The notes under the pieces were generated by a model that had not been told where the DNA came from, did no database searches, and saw only the letters and a list, made by a program, of their open reading frames with translations. The translations under genes were made by a program, and so were the position numbers. 64,000 nt of DNA from positions 1-64,000 of the forward strand of contig LGRX02024567.1 in assembly GCA_001247695.2 (NCBI GenBank). The letters run 5' to 3'. This stretch comes from Cymbomonas tetramitiformis (lineage: Eukaryota; Chlorophyta; Pyramimonadophyceae; Pyramimonadales; Pyramimonadaceae). Shown here piece after piece: positions 11,635 through 22,602 of the stretch (position 1 is the stretch's first letter; every line of letters starts with the position of its first letter).

Positions 11635-13017
11635 ATGGTGGTATTCGAAGAGGAAGAACCAGAAATTCCAGCAATCAATTCAGATCCATCGACATGGTTT
11701 TTCGACATTCTAGGCTCCTATGATTCATTCAGCCGGTTCAAAGTTCCGAAGTGGATCGCTGGTTATGACAACACTCAAACCAGATACGACCAGATAGGAT
11801 ACTTCGACAACATCAGTCGCATGAAGCCCGATATGAGCCGATTTAGGGATCCAGCCAATGAACCGCAGGAACCAGAGACTGAGTACACAGAAGACAATCC
11901 TCCAATAGTCTTTACAGATCCTGACGCAGATTCTGTTCCAGCACCAGCTCCACCCAGTTTGGTCCCAAAGGTGAAGATGACACCACCTAGGGAATTCAAA
12001 TCTGGACAGGACACAGAAGTTTGGTTGGACACGGTGGACCGGTATTTTCAGTTCACCTATCCAGGAGTCAAGGACAAGGACCTGATCACAGTGTTCCTAA
12101 CTCTTATCCAAACCAACGACAGACACTATTTTCAGGTCGTGGCACAACAACCGGATGCCACATATGAGATGGTCAGACGGATATTCCTCAGCCAATTTGG
12201 TAACCCTCATAAGAGATCAGTAGCCAAGAAACACCTTATGGCGCTGCATCAAGGGAACCAAACCTTCTCAGACTATTTGCGCACGTTTACGTCACTGGCT
12301 GCTTTAGCAGCAGTTGATTTGAACGATGTGTTAATAAAGGACAGATTTGTCAGCAGCATGGATCCAGATCTCCGCAGACAGTTCCAGCTAAGATTCCTAA
12401 CAGAGCAAGAAAGGAATAATCTGTCGTGGCAAGAAACCACACAGATACTGCTTGATTTGAATTATGTCGTTCATTCAAAGCAGTCAGAAACCCTTCACTA
12501 TCGGGGTCAGAAGGAGCAGTCATCAGGAGGCCCAGTCAAAAAGGACAAGGACAAAGGGCGTGGCAAGAAGCCATATGACAGATCCAACAGGAATTGGAAT
12601 CAGAACCAGAGTGGCAGTCAGAACTCCAATCAAAATCGGAGCAAAGGGAAAGGTGGAAAAGGCAAAGGCAAAGGGAAAGGAAAATCACAGAATCCTCAAT
12701 CTTGCCATCGTTGTGGTCGTATAGGTCACATCGAAAAGGATTGTTATTCCACCAAGACCCCAGATGGAAAAGATATCAAGGGTAAGCCACCAGCTCAGAA
12801 TCCTTTCCAGAACCGGAGACAACAGCAACAGAATCAGGGTGCTAAGGATGGGTCCGGCAAACTCATCAATACGATCAACACCTTGGTTAAGGAACTGAAA
12901 AGTCAGCACAGCATTAATGCAGCAGTTGCAACTCCAGCTCCAGCTTCAGTTCCAGCTCCTCAGGGAAACTCTCAGGGTACTGCACAGGTACCAGTGTTGA
13001 GAGCACCCCCAAGGTAA
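11635..13017 (+). CDS. gag: Gag polyprotein of Ty3 element 1
   Basis: 460 aa. Residues 1-120 are acidic and proline-rich. A retrotransposon Gag domain spans about 130-280 (TVDRYFQFTYPG, SQFGNP, FSDYLRTF). A Lys/Gly/Asn/Gln-rich stretch follows, then one CCHC zinc knuckle at residue 357 (CHRCGRIGHIEKDC, CX2CX4HX4C), and a basic tail. Gag forms the capsid and the knuckle is expected to bind element RNA. The start follows a T-rich segment and matches the start in the minus-strand copy, which has a 463-aa Gag. The pol frame continues in the -1 frame directly at the gag stop. No frameshift breaks this ORF, so it could still make capsid protein. Confidence 0.93.
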   Translation: MVVFEEEEPEIPAINSDPSTWFFDILGSYDSFSRFKVPKWIAGYDNTQTRYDQIGYFDNISRMKPDMSRFRDPANEPQEPETEYTEDNPPIVFTDPDADSVPAPAPPSLVPKVKMTPPREFKSGQDTEVWLDTVDRYFQFTYPGVKDKDLITVFLTLIQTNDRHYFQVVAQQPDATYEMVRRIFLSQFGNPHKRSVAKKHLMALHQGNQTFSDYLRTFTSLAALAAVDLNDVLIKDRFVSSMDPDLRRQFQLRFLTEQERNNLSWQETTQILLDLNYVVHSKQSETLHYRGQKEQSSGGPVKKDKDKGRGKKPYDRSNRNWNQNQSGSQNSNQNRSKGKGGKGKGKGKGKSQNPQSCHRCGRIGHIEKDCYSTKTPDGKDIKGKPPAQNPFQNRRQQQQNQGAKDGSGKLINTINTLVKELKSQHSINAAVATPAPASVPAPQGNSQGTAQVPVLRAPPR

Positions 13018-13915
13018 ATCAGCCTGAAGATGCCACTGAAGCAAGTGGCCGGGTTGAGAGTATCTCAGAAGAAGTCCTTTCCAGTCTGACATTGCAGTTT
13101 CAGCATATGGACACTCCCTCAGAGCACATCGCACAAATGCAGACTCAGACAGCACAGCTGAAATCACAAAAGAAGCTGTTGTTGTACAAAGGGAAAGTAT
13201 ATGGACAGAGTACTCACATATTGGTAGATCCAGGAGCTACATCGTCTTTCATTGACAGACAGTTCGCTGCTTAGCTTGGTATAGCACCCACAGATTCTTC
13301 ATCGTTTTCAGTGGGATTGGCTGGAGGAAGCCAACTACCATGCACATCCTATCTTCCCAAGGCTACATTTACGCTGGGTAAGTATAAAGATGCAGAAGAT
13401 TTCTACATCATTGACATGAAACCATTCACTGTCATTCTGGGTCAAGATTGGTTGGAGAGGAGAAATCCACACATTGACTTCCAGACCAAAAATCTGACGA
13501 TCACTAGGAAGCATTCATCAGGCTCCAGTATTCGCACAGTATTATCCAGAGTTGAACAGATTCCAGGCTCAGATGACCTTCCTGAAATGGAATTGGTCAG
13601 CGCAAAGTGCTTAGCCATGGGCGTGCATACGAGTTAGATTTCGGAGACCTCGATATCCGTATTCATCCGGTACAGCCTGTATCCAGATTAGAGCTGTACA
13701 ATGACTCGATCCAAGCACCTTTGCCTCGGCCACAAATGATCACCGAAGAAGGGCAACCACTGTTTGAGATATCACATATACTCTCAGATAAGATCACTAG
13801 AGGTGTCAAGTGCTATTTAGTGCGATATGCAGGCTACGGCCCTGAGCATGCCACCTGGGTCAAAGCCACAGAGCTGACCAATGCAGCAGACATAATAGCT
13901 GCCTATGAAGGCTAA
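13018..13915 (+). pseudogene. pol: Remnant pol: protease start fused to chromodomain end
   Basis: The frame begins in -1 relative to gag. A retropepsin region is visible at about 13190-13560 (LVDPGATSSFIDRQFA, then VILGQDWLERRNP). A stop codon (TAG at 13273-13275, where the relative has Gln) interrupts it. Near 13600 the sequence jumps from protease (EMELVSA) to the integrase C-terminus (13607 on), followed by a chromodomain (FEISHILSDK ... YLVRYAGYGPEHATWV) and the stop at 13915. RT, RNase H and the integrase core are absent. The chromodomain normally guides integration to particular chromatin; here no active enzyme remains. Confidence 0.9.
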
Positions 13916-15012
13916 ACATTATATTAAGCCTGATGCCCTTACTTCTTGTAATATATACTAATACATGTCGATCATCTATATACCTTGCTCTTAATGTCTT
14001 ATCATTATGTTGCATAGAAGCGGGAAATTGATCCTTCCTTGCTAAAGGTGTAGTGAGCCTTGTACAAAATCATACCCTTGCACAGATACGCACACATGCG
14101 AGATATCATATCTGTGGATAAATAAAAACTGCTAAATGCTACCTTTGCCAAAACCGTGGTTTGTCATCGGATTCTTTGGCCAGTCATCCGAAGCTACCGG
14201 AGACATCGACTGAGGTAGACGGAGTTGTGATCCTAAGTTATGCCTGACAAACATAACTAAAATAAATTTCACATTAGTACGTGGCGAATCCATTCTCACT
14301 CATCGCGATAGATGTTCGTCAAAGCGTGCGTACTGGACCAATAATCAAGAGTGAGCAGACCGGGTAAAGGATTATAAGTCCAATCCCGTTAAGCAGGGCC
14401 ACTCTGTTTGCATTAAAACAAGCCCCCGGTGAAATAACTCCGGAAACAAACACGGGCTCCCCATGACCGCCTGTGAACCTCCGAAGTAGCTTCAGGAGGG
14501 GAGGAAGGGTTGGGTGCACTAATATATAACAATTGTGGAAACGAACGGCAAACGATCAGTTGTATATATAAGGCCGAGAATCGTTCGATTAATGAGAAAT
14601 TGTTAATTCGTGGGATCATCGTTCGCAAAAGCGTCGACGGCTAGCGCAAATAATCCGTAACGTACACCTCGGATACTTTGAATCGTCACTCTGACGCACG
14701 ATACGTGTGGATCAATCAGTAATCCAGCGTCAATCTGTATCACGAAACGCAATTCATTGAACCTTGAAACGTCACTCTGAAATACGATACGCAATTCAAA
14801 GGGGGCTACATCCTAAGAACTGTAAGGCATCATGCCAAGGTGAGGGACTAAAGTGGACTCAGTTCCCCCCAATAACCTAAAAACACCATGAGAGACGCCT
14901 CAGATCGGTGTAAGAAGACTGGTACCAGCAGAAGCAACAACAACAATGACATCAAATACATATACAAAGGTATGCCCGTTGTGAGGTCACAACTCTTTTA
15001 AGAGGGGAGATC
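13916..15012 (+). other. 3' untranslated region of element 1 with polypurine tract
   Basis: About 1.1 kb without a supported ORF. It ends in a polypurine tract (AAGAGGGGAGA, about 15000-15010) two bases before the 3' LTR, which primes plus-strand DNA. The matching stretch in the relative is 21555-22602. Confidence 0.75.
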
Positions 15013-15600
15013 TGTCAGGGTCATGACCGATGACATATATGTCATACATGTCATACGTGTCATACCTGTCAGACATGTCATACCATGTCATGTCATGTCA
15101 TGTCGAGTCATGTCATATATTATAATGACAGACAGTCGTCAGTACGGTCGACTATGACTGTACATGTCGTCAGATGATAAGTCACATCATCTGTCATTAT
15201 TCAAGGAAAAACTTGAATGACACCTGTCATCGAGAGTTCGTATGTCGAACTCGAAGATGGCAAAGCAAGATACATCTTGAAGTAACAAACAAGAAATCAT
15301 CTTCGCTTCAAGCATGTGCGGAACAAGCATGCGCAGTATTATGGGGCGAACGTATTATTCGTTCTGACGATACTGGTCGTTCAACCAATGTCTCGGGTTC
15401 ACAACCCAATGGCGGTACCATCTATGCGATGGGAGACATATGGTATTTAGATGAGCTAGCGTTGTGCTAGAGGCAGCATCTTCTCACAGAAGTCTGCACT
15501 CATCCCCGCTATTATCTTACGCGTGTGTTACCGTCCTATAACACAACGTTTACTATTATTTTATATGATATACTGAGGGCTCGCTTATCCAGCCCTAATA
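15013..15600 (+). repeat. 3' LTR of element 1
   Basis: 588 bp, identical in length to the 5' LTR, with about four substitutions. Followed at once by target duplication CGAAC. Confidence 0.93.
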
Positions 15601-15605
15601 CGAAC

Positions 15606-15845
15606 GCTAGGGAAAAGTTTGCACTAGAAAGTAACGTATCATTATAGTAACTAGCTATGTCGCCTTGGTAATCATATTGGACATCCAAACCTTGCTCCGC
15701 CATCCTCTATTTGTAACTAGCGTATACTACATGTACGCCGCCGACATAATTATATCATATCTAACCATATAACACATATAATGTCTCACATTGCAAATCA
15801 TACCGCCGTGCATAACAACCGCCCAACCAATAACTAATGAACAAT
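15606..15845 (+). repeat. ~295-bp tandem unit, copy 2 (interrupted)
   Basis: Continuation of the unit that starts at 7808, split by the Ty3 insertion. It matches 7535-7790 at roughly 80 percent by eye. Confidence 0.75.
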
Positions 15846-15849
15846 ATAT

Positions 15850-16420
15850 TGAACCGATTGAATTGTCGGATGGCCTAGTGGAGATCTCATATTTGAGATC
15901 GACCGGGCCTAGTACCTTACTTACTTAGTCAATCAGCAGCAGCAGCAAAGCTCGAATCCCAACGGGCGACGCAGTCGAATGTTCCATCTCACGATCGCCA
16001 GACGCTAACGATGACAGTGCCACAACAGTCGCGTGTATGTACCACGACGCCACCCACGCGTTATGGCATGGCATGCTGGGAAGCAAAAAGCAAAGCACTG
16101 TCGCACACATGATCCTGCGGTCAGATGATGTAATGGCGATATCCATGTTAACATCGCATGGTAATTAATCGTGCTGTCCAAAAAGATCGACGCCTAGTGG
16201 AGATCGCATATTTGTGATCGACAGCGCCTAGTACTTAGTCAATCAGCAGCAGAAGCAGCAGCAGCAGCAGCAAAGCTCGAATCCCAACGGGCGATACAGT
16301 CGAATTTTCGATCTCACGATCGCCAGACGCCAACGATGACAGTGCCACTGCAGTCGCGTACATTTATCGCGACGCCACCCACGCGTTATGGCATGGCATG
16401 CTGGGAAGCAAAAAGCCGAA
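15850..16420. repeat. Two further (CAG)n units
   Basis: The same unit as in 1-3743, with CAG runs near 15936 and 16243. The first copy has the cleanest form of the 5' part: TGGCCTAGTGG at 15871 followed by a perfect GATCTCA/TGAGATC hairpin. Confidence 0.9.
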
Positions 16421-17301
16421 CTCATGCATCGATATATTGAATATATCGATCCATGAGGCATATGCATCGTGCCGTATGCTGCATATATATGCTGATGCAT
16501 TGGGCCCAACGTAAAGTAAGATACACATGCCTCGCAAGACATTCAGTAACGGGCGCATACCGTAGTGCATGGACGATACAGAATGATAAGTCGTCTGCCG
16601 CAGTTTCGAACGATGCTCGGAGACGTCAAGAATGGCAGAACTATTCTGCATGTACTTTTGGCGAAAACATGCATATGAGATAGCAAAACTGGCATTATCG
16701 GTGAAGCAATAGCCATACATTCATCAATATTGATTATGGAGCAATTGTCCAGCAGCTAAACCACAAGTTTTGTGGATTACTATGTATTGTCACATGTTTG
16801 TTTGCAGCATGCTGAAAAAAATCAATACAGCCTTCTTCCCACAATATATGTATTTGGGAAGAATACACGTGTTTCAAATGTGACTGGTGTATCTGCACAC
16901 TACAGTGTAGTCACTGCAGTCCCAATGCTCAAACACACATATAGTGCTGCACTTCAAGTAACCATAAGACAATAGAATATACTGCAGCAAAGCCACGAGG
17001 TACATATTTCCTATTTTGGTGTGTCTTAAGCACTCTTTCCCACGGCCATCGCACACACTGCGAGTGCGCCTATCCCAATAAGCATCTGCATCGGTTTAAT
17101 TTGGGCAATCTTGCCTCGAAAAGCTGAAAATGGGCACTTAGATTTTCCATCTCTCTCCACCATTTTCTTTCTCACCTGCAGCAGGCACAACCATGCAGTC
17201 ACTCAGATTTTGCATCTCTCTCCACCATTTTCTTTCTCACCTGCAGCAGTCACAACCATGCAAATCATCACTTAGCTTATTCTTAGGTCTCAAAAAAATT
17301 G
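16421..17301. other. Intergenic, 65-bp tandem duplication
   Basis: No ORF is convincing. A 65-bp unit containing CATCTCTCTCCACCATTTTC is duplicated head to tail at 17135-17199 and 17200-17264, just downstream of the minus-strand reductase gene. Confidence 0.6.
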
Positions 17302-20158
17302 TTATGAAACGAAAATATCAAACATCCGGCAGCTCAAATACGCAGTGCTAAGGACCCAAGGAAACAAAGATGGTCGGCCTACCAAGGTGATGACTCCAGG
17401 TGATGCACTAAAATGATCAAACTTTTTCCTCGAGGTACAAAGGGTGGGTTGGGCTTGTTTCAGGAAATGCACTTTGGCTGGTAAAGATCGTACCAGTGCC
17501 ACGAGTTCCTCAGTAGCTGGTACTTTGATGCCTTGCTCCTTTGCCATATCGAGGACATAGCCGTTCAGCGAGCCTATTTCAAGATCCAGGCCAGCATCGA
17601 AATCCATCTTCGTGGAGGGAAAGTGCTCTCCGTAGGTTGCGAGACCAGCAAAAACAGCCTGGCGAAAGCGAAAGCATTCAGGCGTCGTGAGTTCGCCTCT
17701 AGTCCCCAATCAACTCATGCGCAGCAGGTCGAAAAGAGGGTTGGAAGACTACGGCCGGCTGATATATATTTTTACCGTTGCCAAATATTTCCAAAGGTAC
17801 AGGAATAGGCGTAGAACTCTGAGTTGGGATACAAAAAGCACAGTTACAGATTCCACTAGCCGTATATCAACCACGAAATTGTGTGATCGATATGAACAGT
17901 GCACGTGAAAACGTCGCCTTAGTCACGGAATGTATTACAAGAAGAGTTTATGGGGAGGAAGGTCAACGCAGCAAGTGAAATTGCCTCAGGTTCCGAGCCT
18001 GTAAACTCACTCGCGCGTTTTGATTTCTGGCCTCCTTCGGGGATAATTAGGATACTGCATAATCGACCTGTCAGGGTGATAGGAAAGCTGTGTCCCACAA
18101 CAGGGAAGGCGTGTGGGTGTTTGTGATACCTCATGAAAGTCGCTGGGCATCATGCTAAAACCTTCCGGATGGATGTTTTTAAGTACGGAGAAGATCTCGG
18201 CATAGAGCAACTGTTGGACACGGCATGACTCCCGCTCTAAGACACCTCGATTCGCCTTGTGAAGGCCACTGGAATAAAGGTAACTGCCTCACCAACTCTC
18301 GAAACTTTGCCTAACAGATGGAACACCTGCCTATCAAATCGATTCGTCGGGATAGGAAAACCGACAAACCATACACATCCAGTTTTGTCAGAACAGTATA
18401 ATTCAGCAGATACCTCCATGCGGTCGCGGTGGTCTGCCAAAAGACCGTTGCAGTTGCAGTCACCAAGAATGGCGCACAAGTTAGCCACCCCGTTGATGAA
18501 GTACTTTTTTAGCAACATGAATTCAAATTCTTTAGAGGCGGAAGCGTTAATCCCACATTTGGTAAGCAGCGCCTCAATCTCCTGAGAACGCAGCCCAAAA
18601 GATAGTCTCACCGTTCGCAGCGCCTAACAGCCTTGCCTGAGACTTGCGTTAAGGCGCAACATTTGTGTATAAGGTATACATCGAAACACGTTGGCAGGTT
18701 CTAATAGTCCAAGTAGCATAAGACCCATATATTCCTTAAAGTGTCAGCAACACATTTTCCTCAACTTTCCTCAAGTCTGCTGAATAAACCATGACTGTGA
18801 CATCGTTTCAGGTGTCAGTGGCGCTCAAGTTCAACTGACACTGCGCATATCTCTGTTGGAGGAACTTAAAGTTACAATAGCTTCCCTTTGTACTGAGCAG
18901 ACACGTAGTAAAAAGGTAAAACGTCGGAGTTACCCTCCTACGCACAGTAAAAGAGAGCTAATACGTTGCATACCTTGGCTTGAGGTGTGTTAGGCATGGC
19001 CCATGGCTTTTCCTCGTTCCGAACCACGATTTTCACCCCGACACCTTCCCCAGGCGTCTCGTGAAAGTCCCAGGACTGAGTCACAACGACACGCACGCTA
19101 TTTTCAAACATTGGCTTTACGATGCCGTTATGGATCATGACAAAAACTTTCGCCTTCACCTGCACAACCTCATTTCACCTCCTCACCAAGAGAACCAAAT
19201 ACCAGCGGTGCGAGGCAGCGACCAGACAATTATTTTTCAAGGGCTTTATGCTGGTAAGTCTAGCGAGTCAATAGCTTGCCGTACAGACCGCGCAAAAGCT
19301 GCGAGAGACATAAGTGGGCGCGAGGATTTATGAAGCAAAAGGATTTCGCTTACATTAGCAGCCTCTAGGTCTTTCTGCACAGCGTCGAAGTCGTACGTTT
19401 TTGTGGTGATGAAGACGTATTCTACTGTGGTATCGTAGAGGCTCTCGTATGAGGTCGTTTGAACAACGCCCGCCTCTTTACACAAAAGCTCTACTTGAGT
19501 CTGAGGTCACTCAACAAAAGAAACACTCAGAAATTGCCCTCATAGTGCATGGAAGCACTACTTCACGGCCCACAAAGTGACGGGCTAGCATACTGGTTGG
19601 ACGTCTTCGCAAAAGCACTATCCTGTACCTTCATCTTGCTGGGCTTACTTGCCCCTCGTCCTTTCAAGATGACCGGGCCTCCGACCTGTGAAAAGTGTGC
19701 CAAGAAGAACAAGTGATCTGAGTCATACGCACTTTGCCTTGCGCTTTTCAGTCAGGTAGCGTCTCATACCACGATGTACAAGTAAATACATAGTGATATA
19801 CATGTAGATACATAGTGAATAGTATGATTTCGATAATTGCATTGCTCGAAGTTACAAACGTTCTGTGCACCGAGAACCCTGACGAACACGCCAAACTCCT
19901 TCCGACTACTTCCCGAGGTGTCCATAACCAAAACTTCTGCAGATTACGAGGGCTAGATCATATCATCGTTTTAGTTGATTCTATAAGAAAAGGAGCAGTG
20001 GATACGATTGAGAAAATATGTCACTTTGTTAAACAAGTTGGCTCTTGCAGCAGGAAAAACTCGGGCATGAATGGCACCTTCGTGAGCTTGCATGCAAGAT
20101 ATGTGCCGACGCGGCCTCCACCGATGACTACCGCAAATGGTTTTCTTTCAGTTCCCAT
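17302..20158 (-). CDS. Ketopantoate reductase-like protein, seven exons
   Basis: Exons on the minus strand: 20078-20158, 19629-19685, 19354-19500, 18974-19159, 18414-18623, 18130-18255, 17302-17658. Every intron starts GT, ends AG and lies in phase 0, giving 387 aa. The N-terminus has an NAD(P)-binding glycine motif (VIGGGRVGTYLA). Exons 2-4 read like the ApbA/PanE N-terminal domain (VILKGRGAS, ITTKTYDFDAV, VFVMIHNGIV). Exon 5 has the YFINGVANLCAIL helix. Exon 7 has the C-terminal signature (LEIGSLNGYVLDMAKEQGIK, then ATEELVALVRSL). The family reduces 2-dehydropantoate to pantoate with NADPH for pantothenate/CoA synthesis; eukaryotic relatives also act on other substrates, so the substrate is uncertain. 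The last ~60 residues are not typical and may be an overrun. The acceptor of exon 6 (CAAG) is weaker than the rest. This is the most secure host gene in the window. Confidence 0.82.
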
Positions 20159-20927
20159 CTTAATATTCAAATAATTATTTATCCTTGAATTGTGGAGAAA
20201 CACTCGACAGCTGCCTTACAGCCCGTTTTCAAGTTCAAGTTCAAGTCCTTGTTTTGTTTGTTCTCTATCCACCCTTGGTTGCAAGAAAATCCATTTTGAC
20301 AAAGGTGACACGTGTCACGATAGACGTGAAGACGTTACTGTGCAGCGTGGAATGACGTGGATATTACATGCATAAGTGACATTGACGGACAGATGCTTTT
20401 CAGGCTAGCAGCTGCAAAATGGCGCTGGCGCTGGCGCTGGCGCTGGCGTCTCGTTGGTTTATATTCGATCTGCCACATCAACACCGTGCGGTGGAGAACC
20501 TAAACCCCCGCTCTTTATAGACGAAATATTTTGCACTCACGCGACGGTGCCTAACCTTCTATTTTCCATTTTGGCACAAGGTCCCAACTCCCAAGTCAAC
20601 CCCCCCACCCAGTCTCGCGCTACAAGGTCAAAGCCCCCCTTTATTTCTTGCTAAAGGTCCCAAGTCCCGCCCCAAGTTCCGCCTCAAGTTGACTGGCAAG
20701 GGTCCGATCCCTTCAAGCGACTGAGACCTATCTCTAGGGCAAAATCTCACCTCGTCCAACTGCGAAAATATTCGCTATCCGTTGATGACGCTTGTAACGC
20801 TTTCGCGGTAGAGCGAGCTGTTGTGCGAGAGACCGACTCTGCGTAAAATCAACGAAACATATCAAAATACAACACGCACTTTCAAGAAAATAGGAGAGCG
20901 GGAGACGTGAATAGGTTTCATGGCTTA
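20159..20927. other. Upstream region of the reductase gene
   Basis: Likely contains the promoter of the minus-strand reductase, but no core element could be chosen. A GGCGCT hexamer run lies at 20421-20448, and a pyrimidine-rich stretch with CAAGT(C/T)CC repeats at 20570-20710. Confidence 0.5.
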
Positions 20928-21554
20928 TGTCGGGGCTGATATGCGAGCCCACAAATATTATACAGTATATCAAATAAACACGGTGCTGTTGAACGACACA
21001 CACAAGTGTAACAGTATAGCGGGTTGTGAGTTGCAGTCTCCGTAGAAGATCTGCTGAAGCACAACGCTTCCTCACTTTTATACCTACGTCACCCATCATC
21101 TTAGATGGTACCGCCATTGGGTTGTGAACCCGAGACGTAGGTTGAACGACCAGCATGGTAATAACGACTAGTTCGTTCATGCTGCACATGCGAGTTCCGC
21201 GCATGCTGAAAGCTAAAGATGGTTCTTGGTTTGTTTCCAAGATGTATCTTTGCTTTGCCATCTTCGAGTTCGACATACGAACTCTCGATGACAGGGATGC
21301 CTGATGATATGACATAATCATCTGGCGACATGTACAGTCATCGTCGACCGTACTGACGACTGTCATAAATGTATGACGCGACTCGACCTGTACAGTCATG
21401 ATCGACCATACTGTCGACTGTCATAATAATATATGACACGACCGACTGTCATAATAATATATGACATGACATGACATGACATGGTATGACATGTATGACA
21501 GGTATGACACGTATGACATGTATGACACATATGTCATCGGTCATAACCCTGACA
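20928..21554 (-). repeat. 3' LTR of element 2
   Basis: 627 bp, TGTCGGGG ... CCCTGACA on the plus strand. Contains the ATGACA/TGTCAT array at 21430-21540. Confidence 0.92.
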
Positions 21555-22602
21555 GATCTCCCCTCTTAAGAGAGTTGTGACCTCACAACGGGCATACCTT
21601 TGTATATGTCTTTGATGTCTTTGTTGTTGTCGCTTCTTGCTGGTACCAGTCTTCTTACACCGATTTGAGGCGTCCCTCATGGTGTTTTTAGGTTATTGGG
21701 GGGAACTGAGTCCACTTTAGTCCCTCACCTTAGGCATTTAGCCATACAGTCCTTAGGATGCAGCCCACCTTTCCGGAAATCGTATCGTTGAGTGACGTTC
21801 CAAGGTTCAATGAAGAGCGTTTTCGCGATACAACCCTACGCTGGATTACTGATTGATCCACACGTTATCATGTATGTGCTAGACGATTCAAAGCATCCGA
21901 AGTCTACGTTACGGATTATTTGCGCTAGCCGTCGTCGCCTTTGCGCGATCGATGATCCCACGATTATAACGAATTATATTCGAACGATTCTCGGCCTGAT
22001 ATAGTGCACCCAACTCTTCCTCCCCTCCTTAAGCTACTTTGGAGGATCCTAGGCGGTGATGGGGAGCCCGATTTCGATAATAAACGAACAAAGGGGCTTG
22101 TTTTAATGCAAACGGAGCGGCCCTGCTTAACGGAATTGGACTTATAATCCTTAACCGGTCTGCTCAACTCCTCAATATTTTTGTCCAGTACGCACGCTTT
22201 GACGAACATCTATCGCGATGAGTGAGAATGAATTCGCCACGTACTAATGTGAAATTTATTTAGTCATGTTTGTCAAGCACAACTTAGGATCACAACTCCT
22301 TCTACCTCAGTCATTATCTCCGGTAGCTTCGGATGACTGGCCAAGAATCCGATGACAAACCACGGTTTTGGCAAAGGTAGCATTTAGCAGTTTTTATTTA
22401 TCCACAGATATGATATCTCGCATGTGTGCGTATCTGTGCAAGGGTATGATTTTGAACAAGGCTCACTACACCTTTAGCAAGGAAGGATCAATTCCCGCTT
22501 CAATGCAACATAATGATAAACATTAAGAGCAAGGTTGTATAGATGATCGACATGTATTAGTATATATTACAAGAAGTAAGGGCATAAGGCTTAATATAAT
22601 GT
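21555..22602 (-). other. 3' untranslated region of element 2 with polypurine tract
   Basis: Matches 13916-15012 of element 1 in reverse orientation. On the minus strand AAGAGGGGAGA lies two bases before the LTR. No coding sequence supported. Confidence 0.75.

Larger units (their letters stand above)
7833..15600 (+). mobile_element. Chromodomain Ty3 LTR retrotransposon, internally deleted (element 1)
   Basis: Two 588-bp LTRs bound the element. A perfect 5-bp target duplication CGAAC lies at 7828-7832 and 15601-15605. The internal order is a 3.2-kb leader, an intact gag, a short pol start (protease), then a jump straight to the end of integrase and a chromodomain. Compared with the fuller minus-strand relative at 20928-31648, about 2.9 kb is missing near 13600, covering RT, RNase H and most of integrase. 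The LTR copies differ at about four positions, so insertion was recent. It could move only with enzymes supplied in trans. Confidence 0.93.

Noticed and set aside
20734..21399. 221-aa minus-strand ORF overlapping an LTR
   Set aside because: Its sequence is the LTR plus flank; the equivalent ORF in the other LTR is a different length because the flank differs.
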